From contig NZ_JANQBD010000017.1 of the NCBI RefSeq assembly GCF_024722015.1, forward strand, positions 62,001-126,000: DNA of 64,000 nt, written 5' to 3'. The position numbers were made by a program, and so were the translations under genes. Positions 42,648 through 51,698 of the stretch are shown in pieces. The number at the start of each line of letters is the position of its first letter. The stretch's first letter is position 1. The notes below the pieces were generated by a model. The model was not told where the DNA came from and made no database searches. It saw only the letters and a list, made by a program, of their open reading frames with translations. This stretch comes from Paenibacillus radicis (ex Xue et al. 2023). Lineage in GTDB: Bacteria > Bacillota > Bacilli > Paenibacillales > NBRC-103111.

Positions 42648-43778
42648 TTACCAAAACAGCTCAGTATGTCCCTTCAACCGGCTCAAGCCCTCTACAAAGA
42701 AGTAATCACCATAGATAAGAGGGACATCCACGTTCTTGCCTTCAGGATAATGGCTTGTACCTTGCAGAATCAAGCCTTCCTCCTGAAGATTATTCCATGC
42801 TCCGTAATTTTCATACAAGGAACGCAATATGGCTTTGCCCGCATTACGATAGCTATCCGCTTCCACCGAATCCACTTGATCGGCAATCAACAGCAGACCG
42901 CATGCTGCGCAAGCTCCTGCTGATGTATCCCGATACGGAGTGATATCAGGCGGGAGGCGGAAATCCCATAATGGCACATGATCCTCAGAAAGCTGTGCGA
43001 TGAAGAAATGGGCTACTCGCTTGGCTGCCTGGAGATATCTCTCATCTCTCGTATACTGATAACTTAAAGCCATCCCATATATCGCCCAAGAAGCGCCGCG
43101 GGACCATGCTGATTCCGGGGCAAAGCCTTGCCCCCCCAGAGCTTCTATTCTCTCTCCGGTATGTGGGTCAAAACGAACAATATGATAAACCGAGCCATCC
43201 GGTCGAATAAAATGGTTAAGCACTGTATCGGCGTGCTCGATAGCCAGGTGCTTATACCGAGGGTCCCCTGTTTGTTCGGATGCCCAATACAACAGCGGCA
43301 AGTTCATAAGGCAATCGATAATAGCAATACCAGAGTTGTCCTCGCCCTCCCTCCACGGGTTCCACGCGCGGATGAAGCTGCCCTTCACGTTAAAGCGTGC
43401 TGCTAATAAATTGGCAGCTAGCAGCCCGCGGCGCTTTGCATCCTCAGCCTGCAGCAGCTTGTAGCGTGCCACACTCGTTAAGGTCCACATAAAGCCTATA
43501 TCATGGTCGAGCTTATAATAGTTAGCAACCACTTCATCCAGCTTCAGCTCGCATTGCTCTGCTATCGATTTAAACTGCTCATCCTTAGTTTCTCTATATA
43601 ATAGCCACAACAGTCCTGGCCAGAAGCCGGCTGTCCACCAATAAGAAGGCTCCAATACATAGGAACCATTTACACTTGCATGTGGAAATTGCGCCCCGAT
43701 TCTCTGGCTGGTCCTGCTTACTTTATCCACCGTCTGCTGCCATGCTTCTTCTACCCATTGTTCCACTTGAACGCTCAT
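42648..43778 (-). CDS. Glycoside hydrolase family 88, unsaturated glucuronyl hydrolase
   Basis: GH88 enzymes remove the 4,5-unsaturated uronic acid left by polysaccharide lyases through hydration of its vinyl ether. The 376-residue alpha6/alpha6-barrel protein matches the length of Bacillus sp. GL1 UGL and contains KLDHDIGFMWTLTSVARYKL and REGEDNSGIAIIDCLMNLPL. These hold the two catalytic Asp (equivalents of Asp88 and Asp149). APESAWSRGASWAIYGMALS and GDYFFVEGL are also conserved. It lacks a signal peptide, so it acts in the cytoplasm on imported oligosaccharides. It is the last gene of the polysaccharide locus, 54 bases after the heparinase-like gene, with a hairpin repeat in the gap. Confidence 0.93.
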   Translation of the reverse strand: MSVQVEQWVEEAWQQTVDKVSRTSQRIGAQFPHASVNGSYVLEPSYWWTAGFWPGLLWLLYRETKDEQFKSIAEQCELKLDEVVANYYKLDHDIGFMWTLTSVARYKLLQAEDAKRRGLLAANLLAARFNVKGSFIRAWNPWREGEDNSGIAIIDCLMNLPLLYWASEQTGDPRYKHLAIEHADTVLNHFIRPDGSVYHIVRFDPHTGERIEALGGQGFAPESAWSRGASWAIYGMALSYQYTRDERYLQAAKRVAHFFIAQLSEDHVPLWDFRLPPDITPYRDTSAGACAACGLLLIADQVDSVEADSYRNAGKAILRSLYENYGAWNNLQEEGLILQGTSHYPEGKNVDVPLIYGDYFFVEGLSRLKGHTELFW

Positions 43779-43789
43779 CTTGTATTCAT

Positions 43790-43828
43790 CTCCCTAAGAG
43801 TTTGCACGAGAAAACTTGCTTCGTTAGT
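43790..43828 (-). repeat. SD-adjacent hairpin repeat, copy upstream of the GH88 gene
   Basis: On the minus strand CTAACGAAGC, then AAGTTTTC with an imperfect GCAAACT return arm, then CTTAGGGAG, the GH88 ribosome binding site. The stem is weaker than in other copies. It fills most of the gap between the lyase stop and the GH88 start. Confidence 0.65.
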
Positions 43829-43831
43829 TTC

Positions 43832-45688
43832 TTATTCAAACTGAAAGCTTAATTGGATCTTGCATATTTTCTCCGGCTGAAGCAATGTAAAATCTATAGC
43901 GAACACTTCTTTCACCACGCCAAAATGATCTGTAAACTCAAGACTCTGAACATGTGGCTGCAGGGTGTGGTGATCGTAGCCAATCGTTAGACGTTGCTCC
44001 TTCCCAGGAATAACTATGGATTCACCAGATAAATCAGGTTCAAGGCAGGTCACAAATCGTTCGACTATCCCCTCTGGCACCTCGCTGAATTGATAGGAAT
44101 CCTCCAGCAAGAGTATGGGATGCTCCTTCTTGCACCATGTAAAGCTTCTTTCCAGACTTAGAAGAGTTTCATCTTCATATGCAGCAGCAAGATTAAGCCG
44201 CATGGACTCTCGATCCTTTTCCAATGCCACATTCAATACTTCTGCACGGTGTGCAGCACCCTCCTTTTGCAAATGACCATTGATTATCGGCACTGAGTGG
44301 CCTTGCGATCCGTTGCAGAGATAGGAGTAACGCTCCGCTCCAAAATAGCTTTTGGTATACATGCCGGAGCCTAGGTCAGCGAGAAACGTTTCCCCTTGAG
44401 CATTCATAATAAAATGCCCGACATCATTATGATTATGCGGCTCATTATTATGTCCACCCTTTGCAGCAAAGCAAAAAACACCTTCGTCATTCGCATATCT
44501 AGAGATAAGCCATTCCGCATCATTCAAGTAATAGGTTGCTTGCCCCCAAGGCTCTCCAAGACTCGCTTTATCAGGCTGGAACCATAATATATTGCGCAGT
44601 GCCGTTGCCCACCGGTTGCAATGATCCTCCGTATAGCTTGTCCGTAAAGCCATATCAGGAATGACGACATCCGGGTAAATCCTGTTCAAATAATGGGTCA
44701 GCCCCATATGAATATGAGATTCAGGCATCGAATCGGAGAAGTTAACGACCGAGCTGCCGGTCATAAAGCATTTTTGTTGAAACAAGGCAATCCGGTGTAT
44801 CTTCTCGTTAGAAAACAAATTCAGACAGCCGGCTGTTCTTTTCTTCAATAAATCGGCAAAAAACACAAAAAATCCGAAGCCGTAGTACCAATATCCGTAC
44901 CCTTCTGTAGTAGCCCCATCTTCCTCGAACCCTTCCAAATAACTATCCAAGGTCCCGAGCACACGCTCCAATATTTTCGCTAAATCATCTTCATCTTTCA
45001 TCATATGGAGCGCTGCAGAGCCGATAGAGCCTGCACAAACGGCTGCCCAATTATGCGTTGCTGTTTCCCAAGTGAATGGACCTTGATGAAGATAGGGCCA
45101 GAAGATCCGGCGGTAAATCTCATGTGTAATTCGGTTGCGAAGCAGCAGTGGTAATCTATTCTCCATTAATCTGAGCACTTCGCTTAAAGCAAATCCAGTT
45201 TCGGCTGCAAACAGGTCGATAACAGAAGCGTTTCCTTGAATAGCTCCTAAGTAATTATCCAAAGAATATTGTGCAGTCTGCGTTGTTTCCACCGTTGTAC
45301 CTGCATGTGCAGGCAAACACCAGGTGTATTCATTGCATACCGACCAGATCGTTTCCTGCAATGCTTCTACATAATCTTCACGCTCAGGCTCAAGCAAGGA
45401 CATGAGGGTAAACGTATTAAGCCTCTTTCTCATAATAAAATAGACTCTCTCGTACTCGAGACGGGATCCACTTTCTCCAAAAATACGAAATAAAGAGAAG
45501 GATAAGTCCGGTGCAGGCTGCGTCAACAGCTGTTCTGCTTCCAAGCGGATTTCATCAATCATAGGGCGGTAGGATTCAGCCAGACTCAGCTCCATCCACC
45601 ATCCATCCTGACTTCCAGGGCTGAAAAGAAGTGACGAGCTATCACCTGAATATTTGCTTAGCAGCTGCTTAATCTGATTCTGATTCAT
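43832..45688 (-). CDS. Heparinase II/III family polysaccharide lyase
   Basis: The 618-residue protein has an N-terminal alpha-toroid (HNWAAVCAGSIGSAALHMMK, EGYGYWYYGFGFFVFFADLL) and a beta-sandwich. The latter contains FCFAAKGGHNNEPHNHNDVG, the Asn/His-rich heparinase II/III signature, and ERYSYLCNGSQGHSVPIING. It is expected to cleave uronic-acid-containing chains by beta-elimination, producing the unsaturated ends removed by the GH88 enzyme. No signal peptide is visible, so it likely works on imported oligosaccharides. The exact polysaccharide (heparin-like, hyaluronan-like or alginate-like) cannot be fixed. The ribosome binding site is an unusual G7 run. Confidence 0.88.
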   Translation of the reverse strand: MNQNQIKQLLSKYSGDSSSLLFSPGSQDGWWMELSLAESYRPMIDEIRLEAEQLLTQPAPDLSFSLFRIFGESGSRLEYERVYFIMRKRLNTFTLMSLLEPEREDYVEALQETIWSVCNEYTWCLPAHAGTTVETTQTAQYSLDNYLGAIQGNASVIDLFAAETGFALSEVLRLMENRLPLLLRNRITHEIYRRIFWPYLHQGPFTWETATHNWAAVCAGSIGSAALHMMKDEDDLAKILERVLGTLDSYLEGFEEDGATTEGYGYWYYGFGFFVFFADLLKKRTAGCLNLFSNEKIHRIALFQQKCFMTGSSVVNFSDSMPESHIHMGLTHYLNRIYPDVVIPDMALRTSYTEDHCNRWATALRNILWFQPDKASLGEPWGQATYYLNDAEWLISRYANDEGVFCFAAKGGHNNEPHNHNDVGHFIMNAQGETFLADLGSGMYTKSYFGAERYSYLCNGSQGHSVPIINGHLQKEGAAHRAEVLNVALEKDRESMRLNLAAAYEDETLLSLERSFTWCKKEHPILLLEDSYQFSEVPEGIVERFVTCLEPDLSGESIVIPGKEQRLTIGYDHHTLQPHVQSLEFTDHFGVVKEVFAIDFTLLQPEKICKIQLSFQFE

Positions 45689-45773
45689 ATATAAGCCCCC
45701 CCATAGTACACGAGTAATATTAACTCCATACTAATGCATTTAATGCTTATAAAATACAACTTTTTTTACTTTT

Positions 45774-47387
45774 TCAAGTTATTTTTTGACCTCTGTATTC
45801 GACTGGTGTAACCCCTTCTGAAGCCTTGAATATTTTGATAAAATAGCTCTGATTATCATAGCCAAGCATCTCGCAAATTTTGCCTACTGGATGGCTGGTC
45901 TGATCAAGCAGCTCCTTGGCACGGATCATTTTCATCCGGGTTACATATTCAATAAAGGTTTCCCCTGTTTCCTTCTTAAACAAGCGGCTGAAGTAGCTGC
46001 TGTTCAAAAACAAATGGTCGGCCACTTCCTCCAGACTGATCCTTTTATCCAAATGTAAGGAGACATAATGACAAGCCTGCACCACTTCGGTCCGTTTGCT
46101 CTGCTCCCAAATCTCACCGGCCAATGCAATAACCGATTGAAAATGCTCTATTAGCCAATGCTCCAACTCCACTAGGGAATCGATATCCAGAATCTCTTTA
46201 TGAAGACTTTCTACAGCATATGTGGAACGAAAATATTGCAGCGACTGAAGCTTCAGCTTAAGGTCAAGCAGCAGCTTGAGCACCCAATCCTTGACCTTCT
46301 CCGGCGGAAAAGAATGCTCCTTTAGAAATTCCATCCAGTGTTTAACCGTAGGAATAATCCTATCGGCTTTCTTCTCAATCATCATCTCCCTAAATTCCTT
46401 GCTAGCCTGATCATACCAAGAGAACAAATCGATATCTCCGTCAATAAATGGACGCTGTTTCGTAATGGAGCCTTCATCCACATAAAACCGCTGAACCGTG
46501 CTGGATAACAGCCCATTGAGAGCAAGCTTGATTTCATCAGGACGGTAACAAATATCGCCGATAATAAAAGACATCGAAATCTTCAAATATTTGAGCAGAG
46601 CATCTTGAATGGCCTTTATTTGTATGATTGCTGTATCAAACGGATTAATCTTAAGGGTCGCATGATAGGGGTATAAGAAGAAGGACTCCTTGATTCCATA
46701 AGCAAAATGAACCTCTGGCGTATCATATCGGGCACAAACCTCGCTAATCACATTATCCATGGCAAAGCGTAAAATGTCGTCGGACATAAAACGATGTTTG
46801 GCCAATCGATATTCGTCAACAAACCCCAGAATCGGCAGGCATGCTTTGCCCTCCATATCCAGATTGAAGGCTTTTGCTTCCAGCAGCCAATCCTGAGGAT
46901 CTATAATTGGCTGCTGCATCATTCTACGGATAAACTTCTCTTTGAGCAGCTCCTTGTTGCGATCCACCATATGCTGCAGCTGATGCTGATGCGCCTGAAC
47001 CTGCTCTTCTTGATCCAAACTTACTTTGAATTGCAGCAGCAGCTTCTCCAAATCAGCCGGATCAAGCGTATCCTTGAGCACATATTCCTGCACATTAAGC
47101 TTCATTGCTTGCTGTGCGTAATGAAATTCGCTGTGGCAGGAAAGAATGGCAACTCGCAGGTTAGGCTTCTGCTCCTTAAGCAAACCAATCAGCTCGATGC
47201 CGTTCATCAAGGGCATTCCGATGTCTGTAATCAGAATATCCGGCATTTGAATAGTAGCATGCTCCAGTGCAACGGCCCCATTCTCATAGCAGCCTTGCAG
47301 CTGCAGACCGTATGCCTCCCAGTTAATCGTCTCCGATAATAGCTGCAGTACCGGGTAATCATCATCAACAAGCATGACATTATACAT
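45774..47387 (-). CDS. YesN-type response regulator with AraC DNA-binding domain
   Basis: The 537-residue regulator has a receiver domain (MLVDDDYPVLQLL, phosphoacceptor Asp55 in ILITDIGMP). A long middle region follows, and a C-terminal AraC/XylS domain (EEVADHLFLNSSYFSRLFKK and CEMLGYDNQSYFIKIFKAS). It pairs with the YesM-type kinase, whose stop codon overlaps its start by eight bases. GGAGGTGA precedes the ATG. It probably activates this polysaccharide locus when the cognate oligosaccharide is sensed. Confidence 0.93.
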   Translation of the reverse strand: MYNVMLVDDDYPVLQLLSETINWEAYGLQLQGCYENGAVALEHATIQMPDILITDIGMPLMNGIELIGLLKEQKPNLRVAILSCHSEFHYAQQAMKLNVQEYVLKDTLDPADLEKLLLQFKVSLDQEEQVQAHQHQLQHMVDRNKELLKEKFIRRMMQQPIIDPQDWLLEAKAFNLDMEGKACLPILGFVDEYRLAKHRFMSDDILRFAMDNVISEVCARYDTPEVHFAYGIKESFFLYPYHATLKINPFDTAIIQIKAIQDALLKYLKISMSFIIGDICYRPDEIKLALNGLLSSTVQRFYVDEGSITKQRPFIDGDIDLFSWYDQASKEFREMMIEKKADRIIPTVKHWMEFLKEHSFPPEKVKDWVLKLLLDLKLKLQSLQYFRSTYAVESLHKEILDIDSLVELEHWLIEHFQSVIALAGEIWEQSKRTEVVQACHYVSLHLDKRISLEEVADHLFLNSSYFSRLFKKETGETFIEYVTRMKMIRAKELLDQTSHPVGKICEMLGYDNQSYFIKIFKASEGVTPVEYRGQKIT

Positions 47388-49182
47388 AAGCAGCTGTCAC
47401 CTCCACACGGGGAATATACATCGTAATGCGAGTTCCTTCCCCTTCCGAACTGTCAATTCTCATGTTAAACCTGTCGCCGTAGGTTAAGCGCATCCTTTCA
47501 TGTACATTCAATAAGCCTATACTCGAAAATCCTTTTGGAGATTCCACAGCCGTCTGCTCCCTTTCCTCTCCTGACACTAGCATCTTGCGAAGCCTATGCA
47601 ATATTTCTACAGGCATCCCTCTGCCATTATCCTCTACACTTAGAATCAACGTATTCTCTTCCATCCAAGCCTTCAGCATGATTGTACCGGCGGATTGTGT
47701 CAATCCATGGATTAATGCGTTCTCAATCAAGGGCTGTAGAAAGAAACGAGGTACTTTTATTAACAGAGCATCAGCTGCTATGTCGGTTTTCAATAAAACG
47801 GGCTCCTTTTGCCGCATATTCATCAACACAACATAATCCATAACTATTTCTATTTCTTCATGCAAGCTGATAGTTTCTTTCTCCTGATTAATAGTCATCC
47901 GCAGCAGTTTGGAGAGCGACCCTATCATATCCGCGCTTTCCCTATCCCCTCGCAGCATAACCTTCATACGAATGGAGTTGAGCACATTAAATAAGAAGTG
48001 GGGGTTTATTTGCGCTTGAAGCATAGCAAGCTCAGCTTTACGTTTGCGTGCTTGCGTATAGGAAACTTCAGCAATCATCTCTTTGATTCTGTCGAGCATC
48101 TGATCGAACAAAAAGCCCAGTCGTCCAATCTCGTCCTCTCCACGAATATTCGAACGGGTCTCAAGATCGCCTTTCTGAACAGTAAGGGCCACTCTTCCCA
48201 GTCTAACGAGCGGCTTCGTAAAAGTGCCCAATAAATACAACAGCAGCAACAAAAACACGATAAATGAAATAATTTGAAATCCAAACACTTTATTGAAGAT
48301 AGCTTCAATTTTAGATATCGCCATTTTATATGGAGTTATGGAAACCAGCTTCCAGCCTGTGAAGGATAAGGATCGTTGGGTCATCAAATACTCTTCATTG
48401 TTAACCTCAACAATATCGGAGCTGATCTGTTGGCTTTCTTGATTAACGTAAGGAAATGGAAAGGTTTGGCCGATTTTCTCTGCATTATTGTGAGATAAAA
48501 TAACGTTGTTAGCATCCATGATCATAAATTCCTGATTATTAGGAAGATTCTCGAAATTATGGTTCAGCTGATTTTCCATAACCGTTACAATAACATAACC
48601 GTATATAGTAGACCCCTCACCACGAAGCGTGCGCACAACCGATAGCTGATAAGGATTTCTCACCTTCTCGGATTCAAACACGGTAGGTGTGGTCCCAACC
48701 CAATAGGATTGAAAGCCGTACAGGTTTTTCAATTGGGAAAACCACGGCTCCTTCGTCAGATTAAGAGGATTATATTCGTAGATTGAATAATTGGAGTAAT
48801 AAGAACCATTGGTAAGCAGGATCGTTACGTAGCATATTTCCCCGCCGATTGTAATATTATCAATTTGCTTCATTATTTTGTTCTTATCATAAAATTCGTC
48901 ATATTCCGCAGAGGGGCCCGTATAACGATGTCCCGATACATTCGACTTGAAGATGAAATTCAGATCAGAATCCATTTGGATAGAGTTCGCAATATTGAGC
49001 ATATATTTCAAAGAATTCGTTACATAGTTATTGACCAACAGCATGGACTCCTGGGAGTTCGTGATAGCCTGCTCCTTCACTGCATCTTGAGTCAAATAGT
49101 TATACGTCGCAAGGGTAATGCAGGCTGGGAGTAAAATACAAATGATAGAAACCATCATCAGCTTGAAACGAAATGACCTCAT
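47380..49182 (-). CDS. YesM-type sensor histidine kinase
   Basis: The 600-residue membrane sensor has a first membrane helix (LMMVSIICILLPACITLATY, about 8-27) and an extracellular Cache-like sensor up to about 290. A second helix IISFIVFLLLLLYLLGTF and a HAMP linker (ENLVRL-like RLGRVALTVQKGDLETR) follow. The His_kinase domain has LQAQINPHFLFNVLNSIRM with the phospho-His, and the HATPase has ENALIHG and VEDNGRGMP. The ATG has no nearby ribosome binding site. A CTG ten codons upstream (49210-49212) sits eight bases after GGAGG and would add a basic N-terminus typical of YesM proteins. I keep the ATG as the conservative start. Confidence 0.92.
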   Translation of the reverse strand: MRSFRFKLMMVSIICILLPACITLATYNYLTQDAVKEQAITNSQESMLLVNNYVTNSLKYMLNIANSIQMDSDLNFIFKSNVSGHRYTGPSAEYDEFYDKNKIMKQIDNITIGGEICYVTILLTNGSYYSNYSIYEYNPLNLTKEPWFSQLKNLYGFQSYWVGTTPTVFESEKVRNPYQLSVVRTLRGEGSTIYGYVIVTVMENQLNHNFENLPNNQEFMIMDANNVILSHNNAEKIGQTFPFPYVNQESQQISSDIVEVNNEEYLMTQRSLSFTGWKLVSITPYKMAISKIEAIFNKVFGFQIISFIVFLLLLLYLLGTFTKPLVRLGRVALTVQKGDLETRSNIRGEDEIGRLGFLFDQMLDRIKEMIAEVSYTQARKRKAELAMLQAQINPHFLFNVLNSIRMKVMLRGDRESADMIGSLSKLLRMTINQEKETISLHEEIEIVMDYVVLMNMRQKEPVLLKTDIAADALLIKVPRFFLQPLIENALIHGLTQSAGTIMLKAWMEENTLILSVEDNGRGMPVEILHRLRKMLVSGEEREQTAVESPKGFSSIGLLNVHERMRLTYGDRFNMRIDSSEGEGTRITMYIPRVEVTAAYV

Positions 49183-49255
49183 TGATAACCATCGACGTAA
49201 TCGAAATCGCAGTTAAAACGCCTCCTCAAACCATTTGGGAACCTGCCCTTTAAAC

Positions 49256-49290
49256 GTAAAAAGAGAGGGGCGGCTTGCACCATCCCCTCA
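49256..49290 (-). terminator. Partial terminator between binding-protein and kinase genes
   Basis: On the minus strand GAGGGG pairs with CCCCTC (with inner GG/CC pairs), followed by TCTTTTT, 30 bases after the solute-binding protein stop. It probably limits read-through into the kinase and regulator genes. Confidence 0.65.
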
Positions 49291-49318
49291 TATTGCAGTA
49301 TTTCCTTAGTATAGCAGA

Positions 49319-50698
49319 TTATTTTTTATTGGCGTCAATAATACCTTTAACACGATCTTGGGAAGCTTTTACAGTTGCATCAATATCTTGTTTGCCTAAG
49401 ATCATTTTCTCGAATTCCTCGTTCACCGCTTTGTAAACCTCAGCTTGGTAAGAAACTGGAGGTACGATTGCAGATGCCTTAGCATTCGCCAGAACACTGT
49501 TCAAAGAAGCTTTATCGACTTTCTCAGGGTTTTTGGTGCCGCTAAGAATTGTGTCTGTGATTTTACCAAGATCTTCCGCTTTCACTTTGTTCCAGGATGG
49601 AATGTTCTTACCTTGAACCAATGCTCCGTCCGTAGTCAACCAGCGAATAAATTTGTATGCTTCTTCCTTGTTCTTGGAGCTTGCAGCAACTGACATATAG
49701 TCTGTAGTTACTTGAGTATAGCCGCTTGGATCAGCTGCAGTGTTTTTAGGGAATGGAGCTATAGCTACATTAAAATTCAAAGGAACCTGCTCAGTACCGC
49801 CTAGCTCTGTATTCATCCAGCTGCCTGTTACGATCATAGCTGCTTTTTGATTAAAGAATTGAGTACGGTAGTTTAGCTTTTGGGAAAGCATATCAGCGTA
49901 TGGAGTAGCCGATTTATCATCCTTCTCCATCTTCATACGAAGTTCCAATGATTTCTTAAATAGCGGTGAATCCATATTGGAAGAACCATCTGCTTTAATA
50001 AATTCCGGATTATCCTTTTGATTCTCCAAAGCCAGCTTCGCATAATCCAACCAGCCGCCATTTTGCGGACCGTGGAAATAAGTACCGTAAACTTTAGCAG
50101 CGCCCTCGCCTTTAGTCAGCTTCTTAGCATAATCCATGAACTCGTCCCATGTCCAATCCTTAGGAATGGCAAGTCCGGCTGCGTCCAATGCTGTTTTGTT
50201 CAAGATGACATACCAAGGGTTAAACTTACCTGGAAGTGCGTAGTACTTACCGTTCAGCTTAGTGTCAACCTTGTAATCTTCACTAACTTTATATCCGTCT
50301 TTAGTAATGTAATCATCGAGAGGAGCAACCATACCCAATGATACGCGCTGAGCGTAAGATGCCGGGTCACTGAACATAAGAACGTCCATTGCTTCCCCTG
50401 AAGCCGCTGCAAGATCAAGCTTCTTCAAAGCCTCTTGAGTATCGCCTTTCTCACTTAAACCGATAACGTTGACTTTAACATTCGGGTTCTTCTCTTGATA
50501 AGCAGCTATTGTTTTCTGCCAGTTATAGTTACCTTCTGTTCCAAAAGTATAGAAGCGAAGTTCTGTTGATTTGCCTGCAGGTGCCGCACCTTGAGTGTCA
50601 TTATTTTTCTCTGTACCTGCGCCTGCACCACAGCCTGCCAACAGCCCCATGACTAACATACCGCTTACTACACTAGTACCTAGTTTCTTTTTGTTCAT
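49319..50698 (-). CDS. ABC transporter extracellular sugar-binding lipoprotein
   Basis: This is a family 1 carbohydrate-binding lipoprotein of 459 residues. The signal peptide ends in the lipobox LLAGCGAG (Cys about 24). The mature domain has RFYTFGTEGNYNWQKTIAAY, VNVIGLSEKGDTQEALKKLD and ADPSGYTQVTTDYMSVAASS. It delivers oligosaccharides to the adjacent permeases. I chose the ATG at 50696-50698, preceded by AAGGAGGG. A 130-base spacer before it holds a cre-like site and a hairpin, suggesting separate control or stability of this highly expressed component. Confidence 0.93.
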   Translation of the reverse strand: MNKKKLGTSVVSGMLVMGLLAGCGAGAGTEKNNDTQGAAPAGKSTELRFYTFGTEGNYNWQKTIAAYQEKNPNVKVNVIGLSEKGDTQEALKKLDLAAASGEAMDVLMFSDPASYAQRVSLGMVAPLDDYITKDGYKVSEDYKVDTKLNGKYYALPGKFNPWYVILNKTALDAAGLAIPKDWTWDEFMDYAKKLTKGEGAAKVYGTYFHGPQNGGWLDYAKLALENQKDNPEFIKADGSSNMDSPLFKKSLELRMKMEKDDKSATPYADMLSQKLNYRTQFFNQKAAMIVTGSWMNTELGGTEQVPLNFNVAIAPFPKNTAADPSGYTQVTTDYMSVAASSKNKEEAYKFIRWLTTDGALVQGKNIPSWNKVKAEDLGKITDTILSGTKNPEKVDKASLNSVLANAKASAIVPPVSYQAEVYKAVNEEFEKMILGKQDIDATVKASQDRVKGIIDANKK

Positions 50699-50738
50699 GT
50701 TGTTGAAACCCTCCTTGTTTTGGGCCAATCTTGTTTTT

Positions 50739-50791
50739 GTACAACGCTTACAATGAAATTGTATCAATTCGAGCACGTGAATCCATGCTCG
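50739..50791 (-). promoter_or_regulatory. cre-like site and intercistronic hairpin before the binding-protein gene
   Basis: TGTAAGCGTTGTACA (50739-50753 on the minus strand) matches the first ten bases of the CcpA cre consensus (TGTAAGCGTTAACA) and has one extra base in the second half. Upstream, CGAGCA/TGCTCG (50770-50775 and 50786-50791) forms a stem-loop. Both lie between a permease gene and the binding-protein gene. Confidence 0.5.
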
Positions 50792-50828
50792 TAAATTGAC
50801 TTTTTTACAATTTTTTTGACTTTTCCTC

Positions 50829-51662
50829 TTATCCTTTGACTCCACCGGTCGCAATACCCTCGATAACACTCTTCTGACCGATCATAAATATGATTAGCAA
50901 AGGAAGAATAGATGATACAGCCGCAGCCATAATTAATGAGTAGAATTCACCGCTTAGTGAAGTGAACTTTTGCATCGCGAGCGGAATAGTGAACAGCTTA
51001 TCCGTCCTCAAGAAGATCAACGGGTTCTGATAATCATTCCATGTCCAAATGAAGCGAAGAATCGCATAAGTCGCAATGGACGGCCTAACCAGCGGCAGCG
51101 CAATGGACCAAAAAATCCGAAAGTGACCAGCGCCGTCGATTTTGGCGGACTCAATAAATTCATTATGAAGTCCCATAAAAAACTGACGCAGCATAAATGT
51201 ACCAAGAACACTAAAGCTGCCAAGTAGGATAAGTCCCAGGTGACTATCAAACAGTCCGATATACCGGTATAAAATAAATTGGGGTACCAAAGTAGCTTGT
51301 CCAGGAACCATGAAGGTGGTCAGAACGATTAGAAACAGCCACTTGCTTGCCTTAAACTGTACCTTGGAGAAACCATAAGCAGCCATACTGGAAACAATTA
51401 CTGAGATGGCAGTCGTAATTAAAGCAATTTTAATCGAGTTCCAGTAATATAAATAGAACGGAAATTTACCCAGCCATACTTCCGTATAGTTCTTTACTGC
51501 GTTCCATTGCTGCGGAATCCAATCGATTGGAAAATTGAATACATCCGATTCCATCTTAAACGATGCAGACAGCATCCAAAAGAATGGCATTAGAAACAAA
51601 ATGCTGACCGCAAACATAACAATGGTCACTATTACCCTTCTGAGGCTTAGAGGCTCCCTCAT
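50829..51662 (-). CDS. Carbohydrate ABC transporter permease (MalG-like)
   Basis: This 277-residue inner-membrane permease of the CUT1 class has six membrane segments. The EAA loop is at EFIESAKIDGAGHFRIFWSI followed by ALPLVRPSIATYAI. The N-terminus VTIVMFAVSILFLMPFFWML is typical. It pairs with the MalF-like permease 36 bases upstream. No ATPase gene is present in the locus, so a shared MsmX-type ATPase encoded elsewhere is expected to energise it. Confidence 0.94.
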   Translation of the reverse strand: MREPLSLRRVIVTIVMFAVSILFLMPFFWMLSASFKMESDVFNFPIDWIPQQWNAVKNYTEVWLGKFPFYLYYWNSIKIALITTAISVIVSSMAAYGFSKVQFKASKWLFLIVLTTFMVPGQATLVPQFILYRYIGLFDSHLGLILLGSFSVLGTFMLRQFFMGLHNEFIESAKIDGAGHFRIFWSIALPLVRPSIATYAILRFIWTWNDYQNPLIFLRTDKLFTIPLAMQKFTSLSGEFYSLIMAAAVSSILPLLIIFMIGQKSVIEGIATGGVKG

Positions 51663-51698
51663 GTTAGTTCCCCCCGTTTCCGTAATTCTCGTCGAATT

